The translations under genes were made by a program, and so were the position numbers. From contig NZ_CP041242.1 of assembly GCF_006547045.1 (NCBI RefSeq), positions 754,001-818,000 of the forward strand: DNA of 64,000 bases, in the 5' to 3' direction. Origin of the DNA: Lysobacter alkalisoli. GTDB taxonomy: Bacteria > Pseudomonadota > Gammaproteobacteria > Xanthomonadales > Xanthomonadaceae. The notes under the pieces are model-generated. The model made no database searches. It had not been told where the DNA came from and was given only the letters and a program-made list of their open reading frames with translations. Below, in pieces: positions 1 to 8,928 of this stretch (position 1 is the first letter of the stretch; every line of letters begins with the position of its first letter).

Positions 1-1
1 T

Positions 2-466
2 GAGGCCCATGCGGGTGTCGGGGTCGAGCCGGTACCGCCGGGCCAACTGTGGGATGAGGTCCTCAACAGTGCCGGGGGCGGGTGGAGGCTGCGCTTCGAC
101 GAACAATGGTACGAGGATGTCGATCGCGACTGGCCGGAGCAGTGGCCGTTGAACGTGCAGTGTCCGGTGCAGGTGCAGGTGCTGCGCGAGGATGTTGCCG
201 ACAGCCGCTGCTTCGAAGCGGCGGGCGATGGCTGGCTGCAGGTGCGACAGGCTTGCCGCGGTCGCATCGACAGCGAGGGCGGCACCCTGGTGGCGCGCGA
301 TGCGGACGGGCTGCCCCTGGCGCCGCTGCCGGCGGACGCGCGGGAACACGCATTGCGCTTCTGGGGCGAGCCGGTCGAGGTGGAGTACACCCTGCGCGAT
401 TCCCGGGTATTGCGACGGCAAGTCCGCCTGCCGCGCAGCGAAGGCGCAACCATGCAGGGCTGGTAA
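2..466 (+). CDS. Hypothetical protein, 5' truncated
   Basis: The frame is open from the window edge and stops with TAA at 464-466, so only the C-terminal ~154 residues are visible. The fragment is acidic and tryptophan-rich near its start (WDEVLN, FDEQWYEDVDRDW), with spaced cysteines (VQCPV, DSRCFE, RQACRG) and a C-terminal beta-rich stretch ending in TMQGW. I do not recognise the family. An internal TTG at 149 could be a start, but the frame continues convincingly upstream, so the gene most likely begins outside the window. A perfect hairpin follows the stop. Confidence 0.6.
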   Translation, partial: EAHAGVGVEPVPPGQLWDEVLNSAGGGWRLRFDEQWYEDVDRDWPEQWPLNVQCPVQVQVLREDVADSRCFEAAGDGWLQVRQACRGRIDSEGGTLVARDADGLPLAPLPADAREHALRFWGEPVEVEYTLRDSRVLRRQVRLPRSEGATMQGW

Positions 467-490
467 GCGCGGCCCGTCGGTCCCGGCCGT

Positions 491-514
491 TCCCGGCACC
501 GCATGGTGCCGGGA
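491..514. terminator. Hairpin between converging genes
   Basis: TCCCGGCACC and GGTGCCGGGA form a perfect 10-bp stem with a GCAT loop. It lies 24 bp after the stop of the first gene and just past the stop of the reverse ORF at 521. No T-run follows on either strand, so it may act as a bidirectional terminator or RNA 3' end only weakly. Confidence 0.5.
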
Positions 515-520
515 GGCCGC

Positions 521-691
521 TCATCCCCGCGTGACCGGCGCCTGACGGTACTGTCGCGCCATCGCCGGGTCGAAGCAGCAGAATTGCATCTCCATCGGCC
601 GGGTCGCGGCCGGCCAGCCATGCCTGTACGGTTTGCACCGCGGGCGGCACGCCTGCGCGAAGACCTCCAGAGGTACGCGCATGCTGTTCAT
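521..691 (-). CDS. Small hypothetical protein (56 aa)
   Basis: The ORF reads MNSMRVPLEVFAQACR and continues for 56 residues, rich in Cys, Arg and Pro (ACRPRCKPYRHGW, MQFCCFD). GGAG lies nine bases before the ATG at 691; another in-frame ATG is at 700. No opposing gene covers this strand here and the ORF ends at the strong hairpin, which supports a real small gene. I recognise no domain. The cysteine and histidine spacing might hint at metal binding, but that is only a suggestion. Confidence 0.4.
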   Translation of the reverse strand: MNSMRVPLEVFAQACRPRCKPYRHGWPAATRPMEMQFCCFDPAMARQYRQAPVTRG

Positions 692-908
692 GAACGTCAT
701 CTCCGCGGCAGGCGGAGGGTGCCACACTGCTTCCGGGCCGCGGGCGAGGGACACGGTTCTCCGGCCCCAGGCAGCGCCTTTGCCAAATCCGGCGGCATCC
801 GACCAAAGGTGTCAACTAATAGCCCACGCGTGCGTTGGCTGCCGGTGTCAGACTTGTCGATCAGCCGGCTTTCGGGCCGTATTCCTCTCCACCATCATCG
901 AGACCCGC

Positions 909-2033
909 ATGTTTCCTCACCGCAACGCTCCTGCCGTCCGCCGCCTGGCCTGCCTGACCGGCGCGCTGCTGCTGGTCGCCGGCCTGGCCGCCTGCAGCCG
1001 TGGCGAACAAGGGGGTGCCGATGCGATGCCGGCGATCCCGGTCACCACCGTCGAGCTGCAGATGCAGTCCTGGAGCGATACGGTGCAGGCGTTGGGCACG
1101 GTCAAGGCGCACGAGTCGGTCACGGTCACGGCCAAGGTCAGCGAGACCGTGCAGCGGGTGCATTTCGAAAGTGGCCAGGAGGTCGCGGCCGGGGCGCCGC
1201 TGGTCACCCTCAGCGGCGACGTCCAGCAGGCCGCATTGACCGAGGCGCTGGCAGCTGCCGATGAGGCCGACCGCCTGTACAAGCGCCAGGACGAGCTGGC
1301 CCGGCAACAATTGATCGCGGCCTCGCAATACGATGCCCAGCGCGCGACCCGTGACGCCGCGCGCGCGCGCGTGCAGCAGATCCGCGCCCAGCTCGGCGAC
1401 CGCGTGATCCGGGCACCGTTCTCCGGTGTGCTCGGCATCCGCCAGGTCAGTCCCGGTGCGCTGGTCACCCCGGGCACGCCGATCGCAACCCTGGACGACA
1501 CCCGTCGCGTCTACGTCGATTTTCCGGTGCCGGAATCGCATCTGGCCCACCTGGCGGTTGGTCAGCGACTGGACGGGCGCACGAATGCCTGGCCCGAGCG
1601 CGGTTTCGAGGGGGTGGTCAGCACCATCGACGCGCGTATCGATCCGGCGACCCGCGCGGTGACCGTGCGCGGAGACTTCGACAATGCCGACCGCGCATTG
1701 CGCCCGGGCATGCTGCTGCAGGTGACCTTGAGCCGTCCGGAGCGGCTGGCGGTGGTGGCGCCGGAAATTTCGGTGGTGCAGGTCGGCAACAGTTCGTATG
1801 TGTTCCGGGTCACCGATGAGGGCACCGTCGAGCGCGTCGATGTCAGCGTCGGCTCGCGGCGCGAAGGCCAGGTCGAGATCGCCTCTGGCCTGGAGGCCGG
1901 CAACCGCATCGTCGTCGATGGGACCGGCAAGCTGAGGCCGGGCAGCCGAGTCCGTGAAGGTGCGTTGCCCGATGCGGATGCAGGTCCCCCTGGCGACCGG
2001 GCACGGCAACGTGTCCCATCCCAACAGCGTTGA
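909..2033 (+). CDS. RND efflux periplasmic adaptor lipoprotein
   Basis: Membrane-fusion (adaptor) subunit of a tripartite RND drug or solute efflux pump, 374 aa. The N-terminus is a lipoprotein signal with lipobox LAAC at about residues 28-31, so the mature protein should be anchored to the inner membrane facing the periplasm. The biotinyl-lipoyl motif (TVKAHESVTV ... GQEVAAGAPLVTL) is split by a helical hairpin (EALAAADEADRLYKRQDELARQQ), followed by the beta-barrel part (VIRAPFSGVLG) and the membrane-proximal domain. It lies 13 bp upstream of the pump gene, so the two form an operon. No outer membrane TolC partner is adjacent. Substrate cannot be predicted. Confidence 0.9.
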   Translation: MFPHRNAPAVRRLACLTGALLLVAGLAACSRGEQGGADAMPAIPVTTVELQMQSWSDTVQALGTVKAHESVTVTAKVSETVQRVHFESGQEVAAGAPLVTLSGDVQQAALTEALAAADEADRLYKRQDELARQQLIAASQYDAQRATRDAARARVQQIRAQLGDRVIRAPFSGVLGIRQVSPGALVTPGTPIATLDDTRRVYVDFPVPESHLAHLAVGQRLDGRTNAWPERGFEGVVSTIDARIDPATRAVTVRGDFDNADRALRPGMLLQVTLSRPERLAVVAPEISVVQVGNSSYVFRVTDEGTVERVDVSVGSRREGQVEIASGLEAGNRIVVDGTGKLRPGSRVREGALPDADAGPPGDRARQRVPSQQR

Positions 2034-2046
2034 CAGGTCCTGAGCA

Positions 2047-5000
2047 ATGAACTTCTCCGAACTCTCGATCAAGCGCCCGGTGTTCGCCACCGTGATGAGC
2101 CTGTTGCTGATCGTGCTCGGCGTGATCTCGTTCTCACGCCTGACCCTGCGCGAGTTGCCGGCCATCGACCCGCCTGTGGTGTCGGTGGACGTGCGTTATC
2201 CGGGAGCATCCGCGGCGGTGGTCGAGACCCGCGTCACCCAGGTGCTGGAGGACGCGTTGTCGGGCATCGAGGGCGTGGAGACGATCTCATCGCGCAGCGT
2301 CAACGGCCGCTCCAGCGTGACCATCGAGTTCACCCTGGACCGCGACATCGAGGCCGCCGCCAACGACGTGCGGGACAAGGTCAGTGGCGTTGCCGACCGC
2401 ATGCCCGACGAAGCCGATCCGCCCGAGGTGGAGAAGGCCGACAGCGATTCGGACACGGTGATCTGGCTCAACATGAGCAGCACCACGATGGATACGCTGG
2501 AGCTGAGCGACTACGCCGAGCGCTACGTGGTCGACCGCCTGTCGAGTCTCGATGGCGTGTCCACGGTGCGGGTCGGCGGCCAGCAGCGCTATGCGATGCG
2601 GGTCTGGCTCGACAGCGACGCAATGGCAGCCCGCAACATCACCGCCAATGATGTCGAGGATGCGCTGCGCGCGGAGAACGTCGAGCTGCCGGCCGGACGG
2701 ATCGAGTCGAGCGCACGCGATTTCACCCTGCGCCTGGCGCGCAGTTACCTTGCGCCCGAGGACTTCGTCGGCATTCCGCTGCGCAAGGGCGACGACGGCT
2801 ACGTGGTGCGGTTGGGCGACGTGGCCCGGGTCGACCTGGCCTCGGCCGAGCGCCGCGCCTACTACCGCAGCAATGGCGAGCCGAACATCGGCCTGGGCAT
2901 CAACAAGACCTCGACCGCGAACGCGCTGGAGGTGGCGCGCGCCGCCCGCGCCGAGGCCGAGCGCATCCAGCCGACCCTGCCGCAGGGTACCGACATCTTC
3001 GTCGCCTTCGACAGCACGCTGTTCATCGAAGCGGCGATCGATCGCGTCTACCACACCCTGGTCGAGGCGATCATCCTGGTGCTGCTGGTGATCTGGCTGT
3101 TCCTCGGCAGTTTCCGTGCCGCGCTGGTGCCGGCGGTGACGGTGCCGGTGTGCCTGGTCGCCGCTTTCATCCCGCTGTACGCGTTCGGTTTCTCGATCAA
3201 CCTGCTGACCCTGCTGGCGGTGGTGCTGTGCATCGGCCTGGTGGTCGACGACGCGATCGTGGTGCTGGAGAACATCCAGCGCCGCACCGACCTGGGCGAG
3301 CCGAAGCTGGTCGCAGCCAAGCGCGGCACCAAGCAGGTCGCGTTCGCGGTGATCGCGACCACCGCGGTGCTGGTGGCGGTGTTCCTGCCGATCGGCTTCA
3401 TGGAGGGCAACACCGGGCGCCTGTTCCGTGAGCTGTCGGTGGCGCTGGCCGGCGCGGTCGCGATCTCGGCCTTCGTCGCGCTGACGTTGAGTCCGATGAT
3501 GGCCTCCAAGCTGGTGCGCCCGCACAGCGAGGAGAACTCCAACCGCGTGCATCGCTGGATCACCGCGCGGCTCGACGGCCTGGGCGTGCGCTATCGCCGC
3601 TTTCTCGACCACAGCGTCGAGAAACCATGGCTGTTCGGTGGGTTGATGGTGGTTGCGGTGGTGGCGATAGGCTTGTTGATGCGGGTGCTCCCGACCGAAC
3701 TGGCGCCGGCCGAGGACCGCGGCGCCTTCTTCATCTCGATCGTCGGACCGGAGGGTGCGGGTTTCGACTACACCGTCGACCAGATCCAGCAGGTCGAGCA
3801 GATCATGGCCGAGCAGATCGCTGGCGACGGCAATGGGAAGCGTCCGATCCAGCGCGCCAACACCCGCGTGCCAGGCAGCTGGGGCGTCAGCGAGGAGATG
3901 CACACCGGCAACGTGATCGTGTTCCTGTCCGACTGGCGCGAACGTGACCTGAGCACGAACGAAGTGGTCGATCACCTGCGCAGCGAGCTGTCCCAGCTGA
4001 CCGGCGTACGCGCGATGCCGCGCGTGCGTACCGGCCTGGTGCGCAGTGGCGGCCAGCCGCTGCAGATGGTGCTCGGCGGACCCAACTACGAGGAGCTGGC
4101 CGACTGGCGCGATCGCATCCTCGCCCGAATGGACGAGAACCCCAACCTGTACGGCGCGGATTCCGACTACAAGGAAACCCGTCCGCAGATGCGGGTGCGG
4201 ATCGACAGCCAGCGCGCCGCCGACCTCGGTGTGAGCGTGAGCGCGGTCGGCCGCGCGCTGGAAACGATGATGGGCAGCCGTCGCGTCACCACCTTCGTCC
4301 AGGACGGCGAGGAATACGACGTGATCGTGCAGGCCGACAAACCGGCACGCGCCACCCCGGCCGATCTCGAGAAGATCCAGGTCCGTGCCCGCAACGGCGA
4401 GCTGGTGCCGCTGTCGAACCTGGTCACGCTGACCGAACTGGCTGAGCCGGGCAGCCTCAACCGCTTCAACCGACTGCGTGCGATCACCATCAGCGCCGGC
4501 CTCGCCGAGGGTTATCGCCTTGGCGATGCGATCGACTGGATCACCGGGATCGCGGACGAGGAACTGCCTGAATACGCCCAGATCGACTGGAAGGGTGAAT
4601 CGCGCGAGTTCCAGAAGGCCGGCAGCGCGGTGATACTGACTTTCGCGATGGCCCTGCTGATCGTCTACCTGGTGCTGGCGGCGCAGTTCGAGAGTTTCAT
4701 CCACCCGTTCGTGATCATGCTGACGGTGCCGCTGGGCGTGCTGGGCGCGTTGCTCGGCCTGATCGTCACTGGCGGCACGTTGAACCTGTTCAGCCAGATC
4801 GGCATCGTCATGCTGGTCGGCCTGGCGGCCAAGAACGGCATCCTGATCGTCGAGTTCGCCAACCAGTTGCGCGATGCGGGACGCAGCATCCACGAGGCGG
4901 TCGTCGAAGCTGCCGGCGTCCGCCTGCGGCCGATCCTGATGACCTCGATCGCGACCGTGGCCGGTGCGCTGCCGCTGGTGATCGCCGGCGGCCCCGGCTC

Positions 5001-5184
5001 GGCCAGCCGTTCGACGATCGGTGTGGTGGTGATCGCCGGCGTGTCGTTCTCGACCCTGCTGTCGCTGTTCGTGGTGCCGGTGTTCTATGTGTTGCTGGCG
5101 CGCTATACCCGCTCGCCGGATGCGGTGAAGAACGAGCTGGAGGCGCTGGAGAAGCAGACGCCGGAAGTGGGTGGGCTGGCCTGA
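2047..5184 (+). CDS. RND multidrug efflux permease (HAE1 family)
   Basis: Proton-driven inner membrane pump of the AcrB/MexB type, 1,045 aa, the usual family length. It starts MNFSELSIKRPVFATVM with the canonical first transmembrane helix. The proton-relay aspartate pair is visible in TM4 (LVVDDAIVVLENIQ), and the second half repeats the fold (GIVMLVGLAAKNGILIVEFA). Two large periplasmic loops follow TM1 and TM7. It is cotranscribed with the adaptor gene upstream. Its last 82 bp overlap, on the opposite strand, the 3' end of cobA. The family exports drugs, dyes, detergents or metabolites; nothing here fixes the substrate. Confidence 0.93.
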   Translation: MNFSELSIKRPVFATVMSLLLIVLGVISFSRLTLRELPAIDPPVVSVDVRYPGASAAVVETRVTQVLEDALSGIEGVETISSRSVNGRSSVTIEFTLDRDIEAAANDVRDKVSGVADRMPDEADPPEVEKADSDSDTVIWLNMSSTTMDTLELSDYAERYVVDRLSSLDGVSTVRVGGQQRYAMRVWLDSDAMAARNITANDVEDALRAENVELPAGRIESSARDFTLRLARSYLAPEDFVGIPLRKGDDGYVVRLGDVARVDLASAERRAYYRSNGEPNIGLGINKTSTANALEVARAARAEAERIQPTLPQGTDIFVAFDSTLFIEAAIDRVYHTLVEAIILVLLVIWLFLGSFRAALVPAVTVPVCLVAAFIPLYAFGFSINLLTLLAVVLCIGLVVDDAIVVLENIQRRTDLGEPKLVAAKRGTKQVAFAVIATTAVLVAVFLPIGFMEGNTGRLFRELSVALAGAVAISAFVALTLSPMMASKLVRPHSEENSNRVHRWITARLDGLGVRYRRFLDHSVEKPWLFGGLMVVAVVAIGLLMRVLPTELAPAEDRGAFFISIVGPEGAGFDYTVDQIQQVEQIMAEQIAGDGNGKRPIQRANTRVPGSWGVSEEMHTGNVIVFLSDWRERDLSTNEVVDHLRSELSQLTGVRAMPRVRTGLVRSGGQPLQMVLGGPNYEELADWRDRILARMDENPNLYGADSDYKETRPQMRVRIDSQRAADLGVSVSAVGRALETMMGSRRVTTFVQDGEEYDVIVQADKPARATPADLEKIQVRARNGELVPLSNLVTLTELAEPGSLNRFNRLRAITISAGLAEGYRLGDAIDWITGIADEELPEYAQIDWKGESREFQKAGSAVILTFAMALLIVYLVLAAQFESFIHPFVIMLTVPLGVLGALLGLIVTGGTLNLFSQIGIVMLVGLAAKNGILIVEFANQLRDAGRSIHEAVVEAAGVRLRPILMTSIATVAGALPLVIAGGPGSASRSTIGVVVIAGVSFSTLLSLFVVPVFYVLLARYTRSPDAVKNELEALEKQTPEVGGLA

Positions 5185-5918
5185 CCTCCCACCCGCGCGA
5201 CATCGGACAGCACGGTACCGACCAGGATCACACCGGGCTGTTGCGGTACGAATTCCGGTGGAGCCTGGGTCAGTGCGGCCAGGGTGGTGAGTCGACGCTG
5301 CTCGCCGGGCTGGCTGGCGGACTGGACGATGGCGACCGGGGTGTCGGCATGCATGTGCATGGCAAGGCACGCAGCCAGCGACTGGATGCGGCGCATGCCC
5401 ATGTAGATGGCGAGCGTGGTGCCGCTGCGGGCGAGCGCGGCCCAGTCGGGCTCGCCGTGGTCGTGGGTGTGGGCGGTGACGAAGGTGACGCCGTGGCAGT
5501 GGTCGCGATGGGTCAGCGACACCCCCAGCGCGGCGGCGGCGGCGAAGGCGGCGCTGATGCCGTTGATGACCCGGACGCGGATGCCGGCGGCCTGCAGGAA
5601 TTCGATCTCCTCGCCGGCGCGGCCGAACAGCAGCGCGTCGCCGCCCTTGACCCGTACCACCCGCAGGCCCTGCAGGGCGTAGCGGCGCATCAGCCGGCAG
5701 ATGAAGTCCTGCGGGGTGGAGCGACAGCCGGCGCGTTTGCCGACACGGATCACCCGCGCTCGGGCAGCGAATTCGACGATGTCCGGATTGACCAGTTCGT
5801 CGACCAGCAGCACTTCGGCCGCCGCCAGTGCCTTGACTGCCTTGAGCGTGAGCAGGTCGAGGTCGCCGGGGCCGGCGGAGAGCAGGGTGACCTCGGGTTT
5901 GGCTTGCATCGCGGACAT
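5103..5918 (-). CDS. cobA: Uroporphyrinogen-III C-methyltransferase
   Basis: Single-domain SUMT, 271 aa, which uses SAM to methylate uroporphyrinogen III to precorrin-2 on the way to siroheme. Siroheme is the cofactor of the NirB nitrite reductase encoded in the same operon. The glycine-rich loop LLSAGPGDLDLLTLKA, the LVDELV segment, VVRVKGGDALLFGR and VINGISAA are all present. ATG 5918 is chosen because GGAG lies eight bases upstream; ATG 5909 and GTG 5927 are alternatives. It is the last gene of the nitrate assimilation operon. The final ~27 residues, rich in serine and phenylalanine, run antisense into the RND pump gene and look like a non-conserved extension. Confidence 0.93.
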   Translation of the reverse strand: MSAMQAKPEVTLLSAGPGDLDLLTLKAVKALAAAEVLLVDELVNPDIVEFAARARVIRVGKRAGCRSTPQDFICRLMRRYALQGLRVVRVKGGDALLFGRAGEEIEFLQAAGIRVRVINGISAAFAAAAALGVSLTHRDHCHGVTFVTAHTHDHGEPDWAALARSGTTLAIYMGMRRIQSLAACLAMHMHADTPVAIVQSASQPGEQRRLTTLAALTQAPPEFVPQQPGVILVGTVLSDVARVGGQASPPTSGVCFSSASSSFFTASGERV

Positions 5919-5942
5919 CAGCGGCACTCCGTTTCAGATGAC

Positions 5943-5968
5943 GTCATCTCCGCCTTCGCGGGGATGAC
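5943..5968. repeat. REP-type palindrome in operon spacer
   Basis: GTCATCTCCGC, loop CTTC, GCGGGGATGAC form an 11-bp stem with one G-T pair. It sits in the 78-bp gap between the nitrate reductase and cobA. The same GTCAT-CCCCGC core is found in the composite repeat at 8785-8900. Such elements often stabilise or end upstream mRNA, which would lower cobA expression relative to the reductase genes. Confidence 0.7.
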
Positions 5969-5996
5969 AGTGTTGAATTTCTCCAACTGCAATGGC

Positions 5997-8765
5997 TCAT
6001 GCCGGTTGTGCTTGCCGGGCAAGCCGGGTGAGCTGCGGAATGCAGGAGCCGCAGACGGTGCCGCAGCCCAGTTGTTGTTTGAGTTCGGCGACGCCGGCAC
6101 CCATCGCGACGCACTCGCGGATCGTCGATTCGGCGACCTGGCGGCAGACGCAGACCACCGGGTCGCGGACGACGTCGACGGCCGCAGTGGAGAACGCCGC
6201 CAGCCGCGAGCCCTGCCAGGGGTGGCCTGACAGGACGCGTTGCAGCAATGACCCGAAGACTGCACCGGACCCGGTTTCGGTCCAGAGCAGGCCGTCGATG
6301 AAGCTGGTGTTGTCATCGGCACGCCAGGCCACGCGCTTGAGCAGGCCGCGGCGGGCATCGCGGTACTCGAGGGTGTCGGGGCCGGCGGCGAGATCCAGTG
6401 CATCGTCCAATGCCTGCAGCCATTGCATCGGCATTGGCGCGTCGGCGGCGATGCGCAGCACCAGCCAGGCCGGACCGTCGAATGCGTCCGCTTCGACGGT
6501 ACGTTCGACATGCAGGCCGATGCCCGCATAACCACACGCCTTGAGTAGCGGTTGCACCGCTTTGCGCATCGCCAGCACGTCGCCGCGGCGCGCGGCCTGC
6601 AGGTGCCAGCCGAAACCGGCCTTCTCCACGCGCACCGCGGCGTGCTTCAACTCCGGTTGCTGCGAACGGCTGTCGGTGGCCGGTTGGCTGACCTCGTTGA
6701 TGCCGCCGCTGGACAGGAACTGGCCGCTCCAGTGCATTGCGGCGAATACGGTGCCGGAGCCGACCTCGTCGCTCGGCTCCAGCGGCAGTACCAGCTCGCC
6801 GCGGGCGCTGGCCACGCGCACCAGTTCGCCGGCCTTGAGGCCGCGACGCGCGGCATCGTCGGGATGCATGTGCAGCGACGGTTCGGGGCTGTGGGCGAAC
6901 AATTGCGGTACGCGGCCCGTGCGCGACATGCCGTGCCACTGGTCGCGCAGGCGGCCGGTCAGCAGGCGCAGCGGGTAGCGTGCGGAAATCGGTTCGGCCA
7001 CCGGCCGGAATGGCGTGACATGGAAGCATGCACGGCCGTCGGCGGTGGCGAAGCGGCCGTCGGCATAGCGGCGCGCCTGGCCCTGCCGGCTGCCGCTGGG
7101 GAATGGCCACTGCTGCGGGCCATCGGCCTCCAGGCGCGCATGATCGAGGCCGCCGATGTCGAGGTCGCGGCCGATGGTCAACGCGGTGTGCTCGTCGAAG
7201 ATCTGTGCCGGCGTATCGAAGGCGAACATCGGCCCGGTGCCCGGCCCGGCCAGGCGCGCCTCGATCCGGCGCGCGACCTCGCGCACGATCCACCAGTCAT
7301 GCCGCGCCTGCCCCGGCGCCGGCACCGCCGCGCGCACGCGCGAGATGCGGCGCTCGGAGTTGGTGACGGTGCCATCCTTCTCGCCCCAGGTGGTGGCCGG
7401 CAGCAGCACGTCGGCGTAGGGCACGGTGTCGGTGTCGCGGAAGGCCTCCTGCACGATCACGTACTCGGCGCGCTGCAGGGCGTCGCGCACGCGGGCGATG
7501 TCGGGCATCGAATGCACCGGATTGGTGCAGGCGATCCATACCGCCTTGACCTTGCCGCTGCGCACCGCCTCGAACAGTTCCACCGCCGCCAGTCCGGGGC
7601 GCGGCGACAGGCTGCCCGGGGCCAGTTTCCATAGCTGCTCGACCTCGGCACGGTGGGTGGCGTTGGTGATATCGCGGTGTGCGGCCAGCATGGTCGCCAT
7701 GCCGCCGACCTCGCGCCCGCCCATCGCGTTGGGCTGCCCGGTCAGCGAGAACGGACCGGCACCGGGCCGGCCGAGCTGGCGCGTGGCCAGATGCAGCTGG
7801 ATCAGGGCGAGGTTCTTGTCAGTGCCGTGTGCGGACTGGTTCAGGCCCATGCAGTACAGCGACAGCGTGGCAGGGCTGCGGCCGAACCACTCGGCGGCGG
7901 TGATGAGGTCGGCAGCGGAAATACCGCAAATCTCGGCGGCCATGCGCGGGGTGTAGTCGCGCAGCAGCTGCTTGAGTTCGTCGAAGCCGGTGGTGTGGTG
8001 GGCGATGAAGTCCGCGTCCACCCATCCTTCCCAGATCAGGTGGTGGAGCATGCCGTTGAACAGGGCGACGTCGGTGCCGGGCTGGATGGCCAGGTGCAGG
8101 TCGGCCATTGCCGCGGTATCGGTGCGGCGCGGGTCGATCACGATCCAGCGCACGTCCGGGTCGCGCTCGCGCGCTTCCTCCAGCCGTCGGAACAGCACCG
8201 GATGTGCGTAGGCGGCGTTGCTGCCGGCGAACAACACGGTCTTCGCGTGCTCGAGGTCCTCGTAGCAGGTCGGTGGACCGTCGGCGCCGAACGCGAGCTT
8301 GTAGCCGGTCACCGCGCTGGACATGCACAGCCGCGAGTTGGTGTCGATGTTGTTGGTGCCGATCAGACCCTTGGCCAGTTTGTTGAAGACGTAGTAGTCC
8401 TCGGTCAGCAACTGCCCGGAGATGTAGAAGGCAACCGAGTCCGGCCCGTGCCGCTCGATGATGTCGGCCAGGCGCGCGGACACGGTGTCCAGCGCCAAGC
8501 CCCAGTCGACCGGGCGACGCTGCTCGTGGCGCTGCGCGCGCAGTTCCGGTTGCAGCACGCGGCCGTGCAGGTTGCGCGCGGTTTCGGCCAGGGTGCGGCC
8601 CTTGCTGCACAGGCGGCCGTGGTTGGCCGGGTGTTGCGGATCGCCCGCGACGCCGACGATACGCTCGCCCTCGCTCTCGATCAGCACGCCGCAGCCGACG
8701 CCGCAGTAGCAGCAGGTCGAGCGCGTGACCGTGCGCGCGGAGCGAGCGGGGCCGGCACCATCCAT
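5997..8765 (-). CDS. nasA: Assimilatory nitrate reductase, large subunit
   Basis: Molybdopterin guanine dinucleotide enzyme of 922 aa that reduces nitrate to nitrite in the cytoplasm. The N-terminal 4Fe-4S cluster cysteines are seen in CCYCGVGCGV and GRLCSKGRT. The Mo-bis-MGD core follows (SRLCMSSAVTGYK, WIVIDPRRTDTA) and the molydopterin dinucleotide-binding domain (YPLRLLTGRLRDQWH) lies near residue 640. The C-terminus is an extra BFD-like 2Fe-2S domain (VCVCRQVAEST ... GCGTVCGSC), typical of NasA/NasC/NarB-type assimilatory enzymes. GAGG lies seven bases before the ATG. It is the fifth gene of the operon, after nirD and a REP-bearing spacer. The symbol varies between organisms (nasA, nasC, narB). 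Confidence 0.95.
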   Translation of the reverse strand: MDGAGPARSARTVTRSTCCYCGVGCGVLIESEGERIVGVAGDPQHPANHGRLCSKGRTLAETARNLHGRVLQPELRAQRHEQRRPVDWGLALDTVSARLADIIERHGPDSVAFYISGQLLTEDYYVFNKLAKGLIGTNNIDTNSRLCMSSAVTGYKLAFGADGPPTCYEDLEHAKTVLFAGSNAAYAHPVLFRRLEEARERDPDVRWIVIDPRRTDTAAMADLHLAIQPGTDVALFNGMLHHLIWEGWVDADFIAHHTTGFDELKQLLRDYTPRMAAEICGISAADLITAAEWFGRSPATLSLYCMGLNQSAHGTDKNLALIQLHLATRQLGRPGAGPFSLTGQPNAMGGREVGGMATMLAAHRDITNATHRAEVEQLWKLAPGSLSPRPGLAAVELFEAVRSGKVKAVWIACTNPVHSMPDIARVRDALQRAEYVIVQEAFRDTDTVPYADVLLPATTWGEKDGTVTNSERRISRVRAAVPAPGQARHDWWIVREVARRIEARLAGPGTGPMFAFDTPAQIFDEHTALTIGRDLDIGGLDHARLEADGPQQWPFPSGSRQGQARRYADGRFATADGRACFHVTPFRPVAEPISARYPLRLLTGRLRDQWHGMSRTGRVPQLFAHSPEPSLHMHPDDAARRGLKAGELVRVASARGELVLPLEPSDEVGSGTVFAAMHWSGQFLSSGGINEVSQPATDSRSQQPELKHAAVRVEKAGFGWHLQAARRGDVLAMRKAVQPLLKACGYAGIGLHVERTVEADAFDGPAWLVLRIAADAPMPMQWLQALDDALDLAAGPDTLEYRDARRGLLKRVAWRADDNTSFIDGLLWTETGSGAVFGSLLQRVLSGHPWQGSRLAAFSTAAVDVVRDPVVCVCRQVAESTIRECVAMGAGVAELKQQLGCGTVCGSCIPQLTRLARQAQPA

Positions 8766-8784
8766 CAGGCGGCCTCAACAAACC

Positions 8785-8900
8785 CGTCATCCCCGCGAAG
8801 GCGGGGATCCATGGACGTCATGCCATGAAATAACAAAGTCCATGGATAGCCGCCTGCGGCGGCACGATAAGGCAACCCGCTTTCGCGGGAATGACGAGCA
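8785..8900. repeat. Composite REP element (inverted pair)
   Basis: The 163-bp nirD-nasA spacer holds three palindromes. ATCCCCGC-GAAG-GCGGGGAT lies at 8789-8808. ATCCATGGAC at 8807-8816 is mirrored by GTCCATGGAT at 8838-8847. CCCGC-TTTC-GCGGG lies at 8877-8890. The outer ends, GTCATCCCCGCGAA and TTCGCGGGAATGAC, mirror each other, so the whole is a BIME-like pair of inverted REPs. It lies inside a transcribed operon and may fine-tune mRNA stability. Confidence 0.8.
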
Positions 8901-8928
8901 AGAGTGGGCTTTCGCGGAGCTGTTCCCA

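Noticed and set aside
2287-5370. Very long minus-strand frame opposite the RND pump gene
   Set aside because: It is rich in His, Gln, Arg and Asp, the mirror image expected of a high-GC coding strand, and has no domain or start signal. The pump on the plus strand is unmistakable.
5943-8900. CRISPR-like repeats
   Set aside because: The palindromes are few, irregularly spaced, and without unique spacers or cas genes; they are REP elements.
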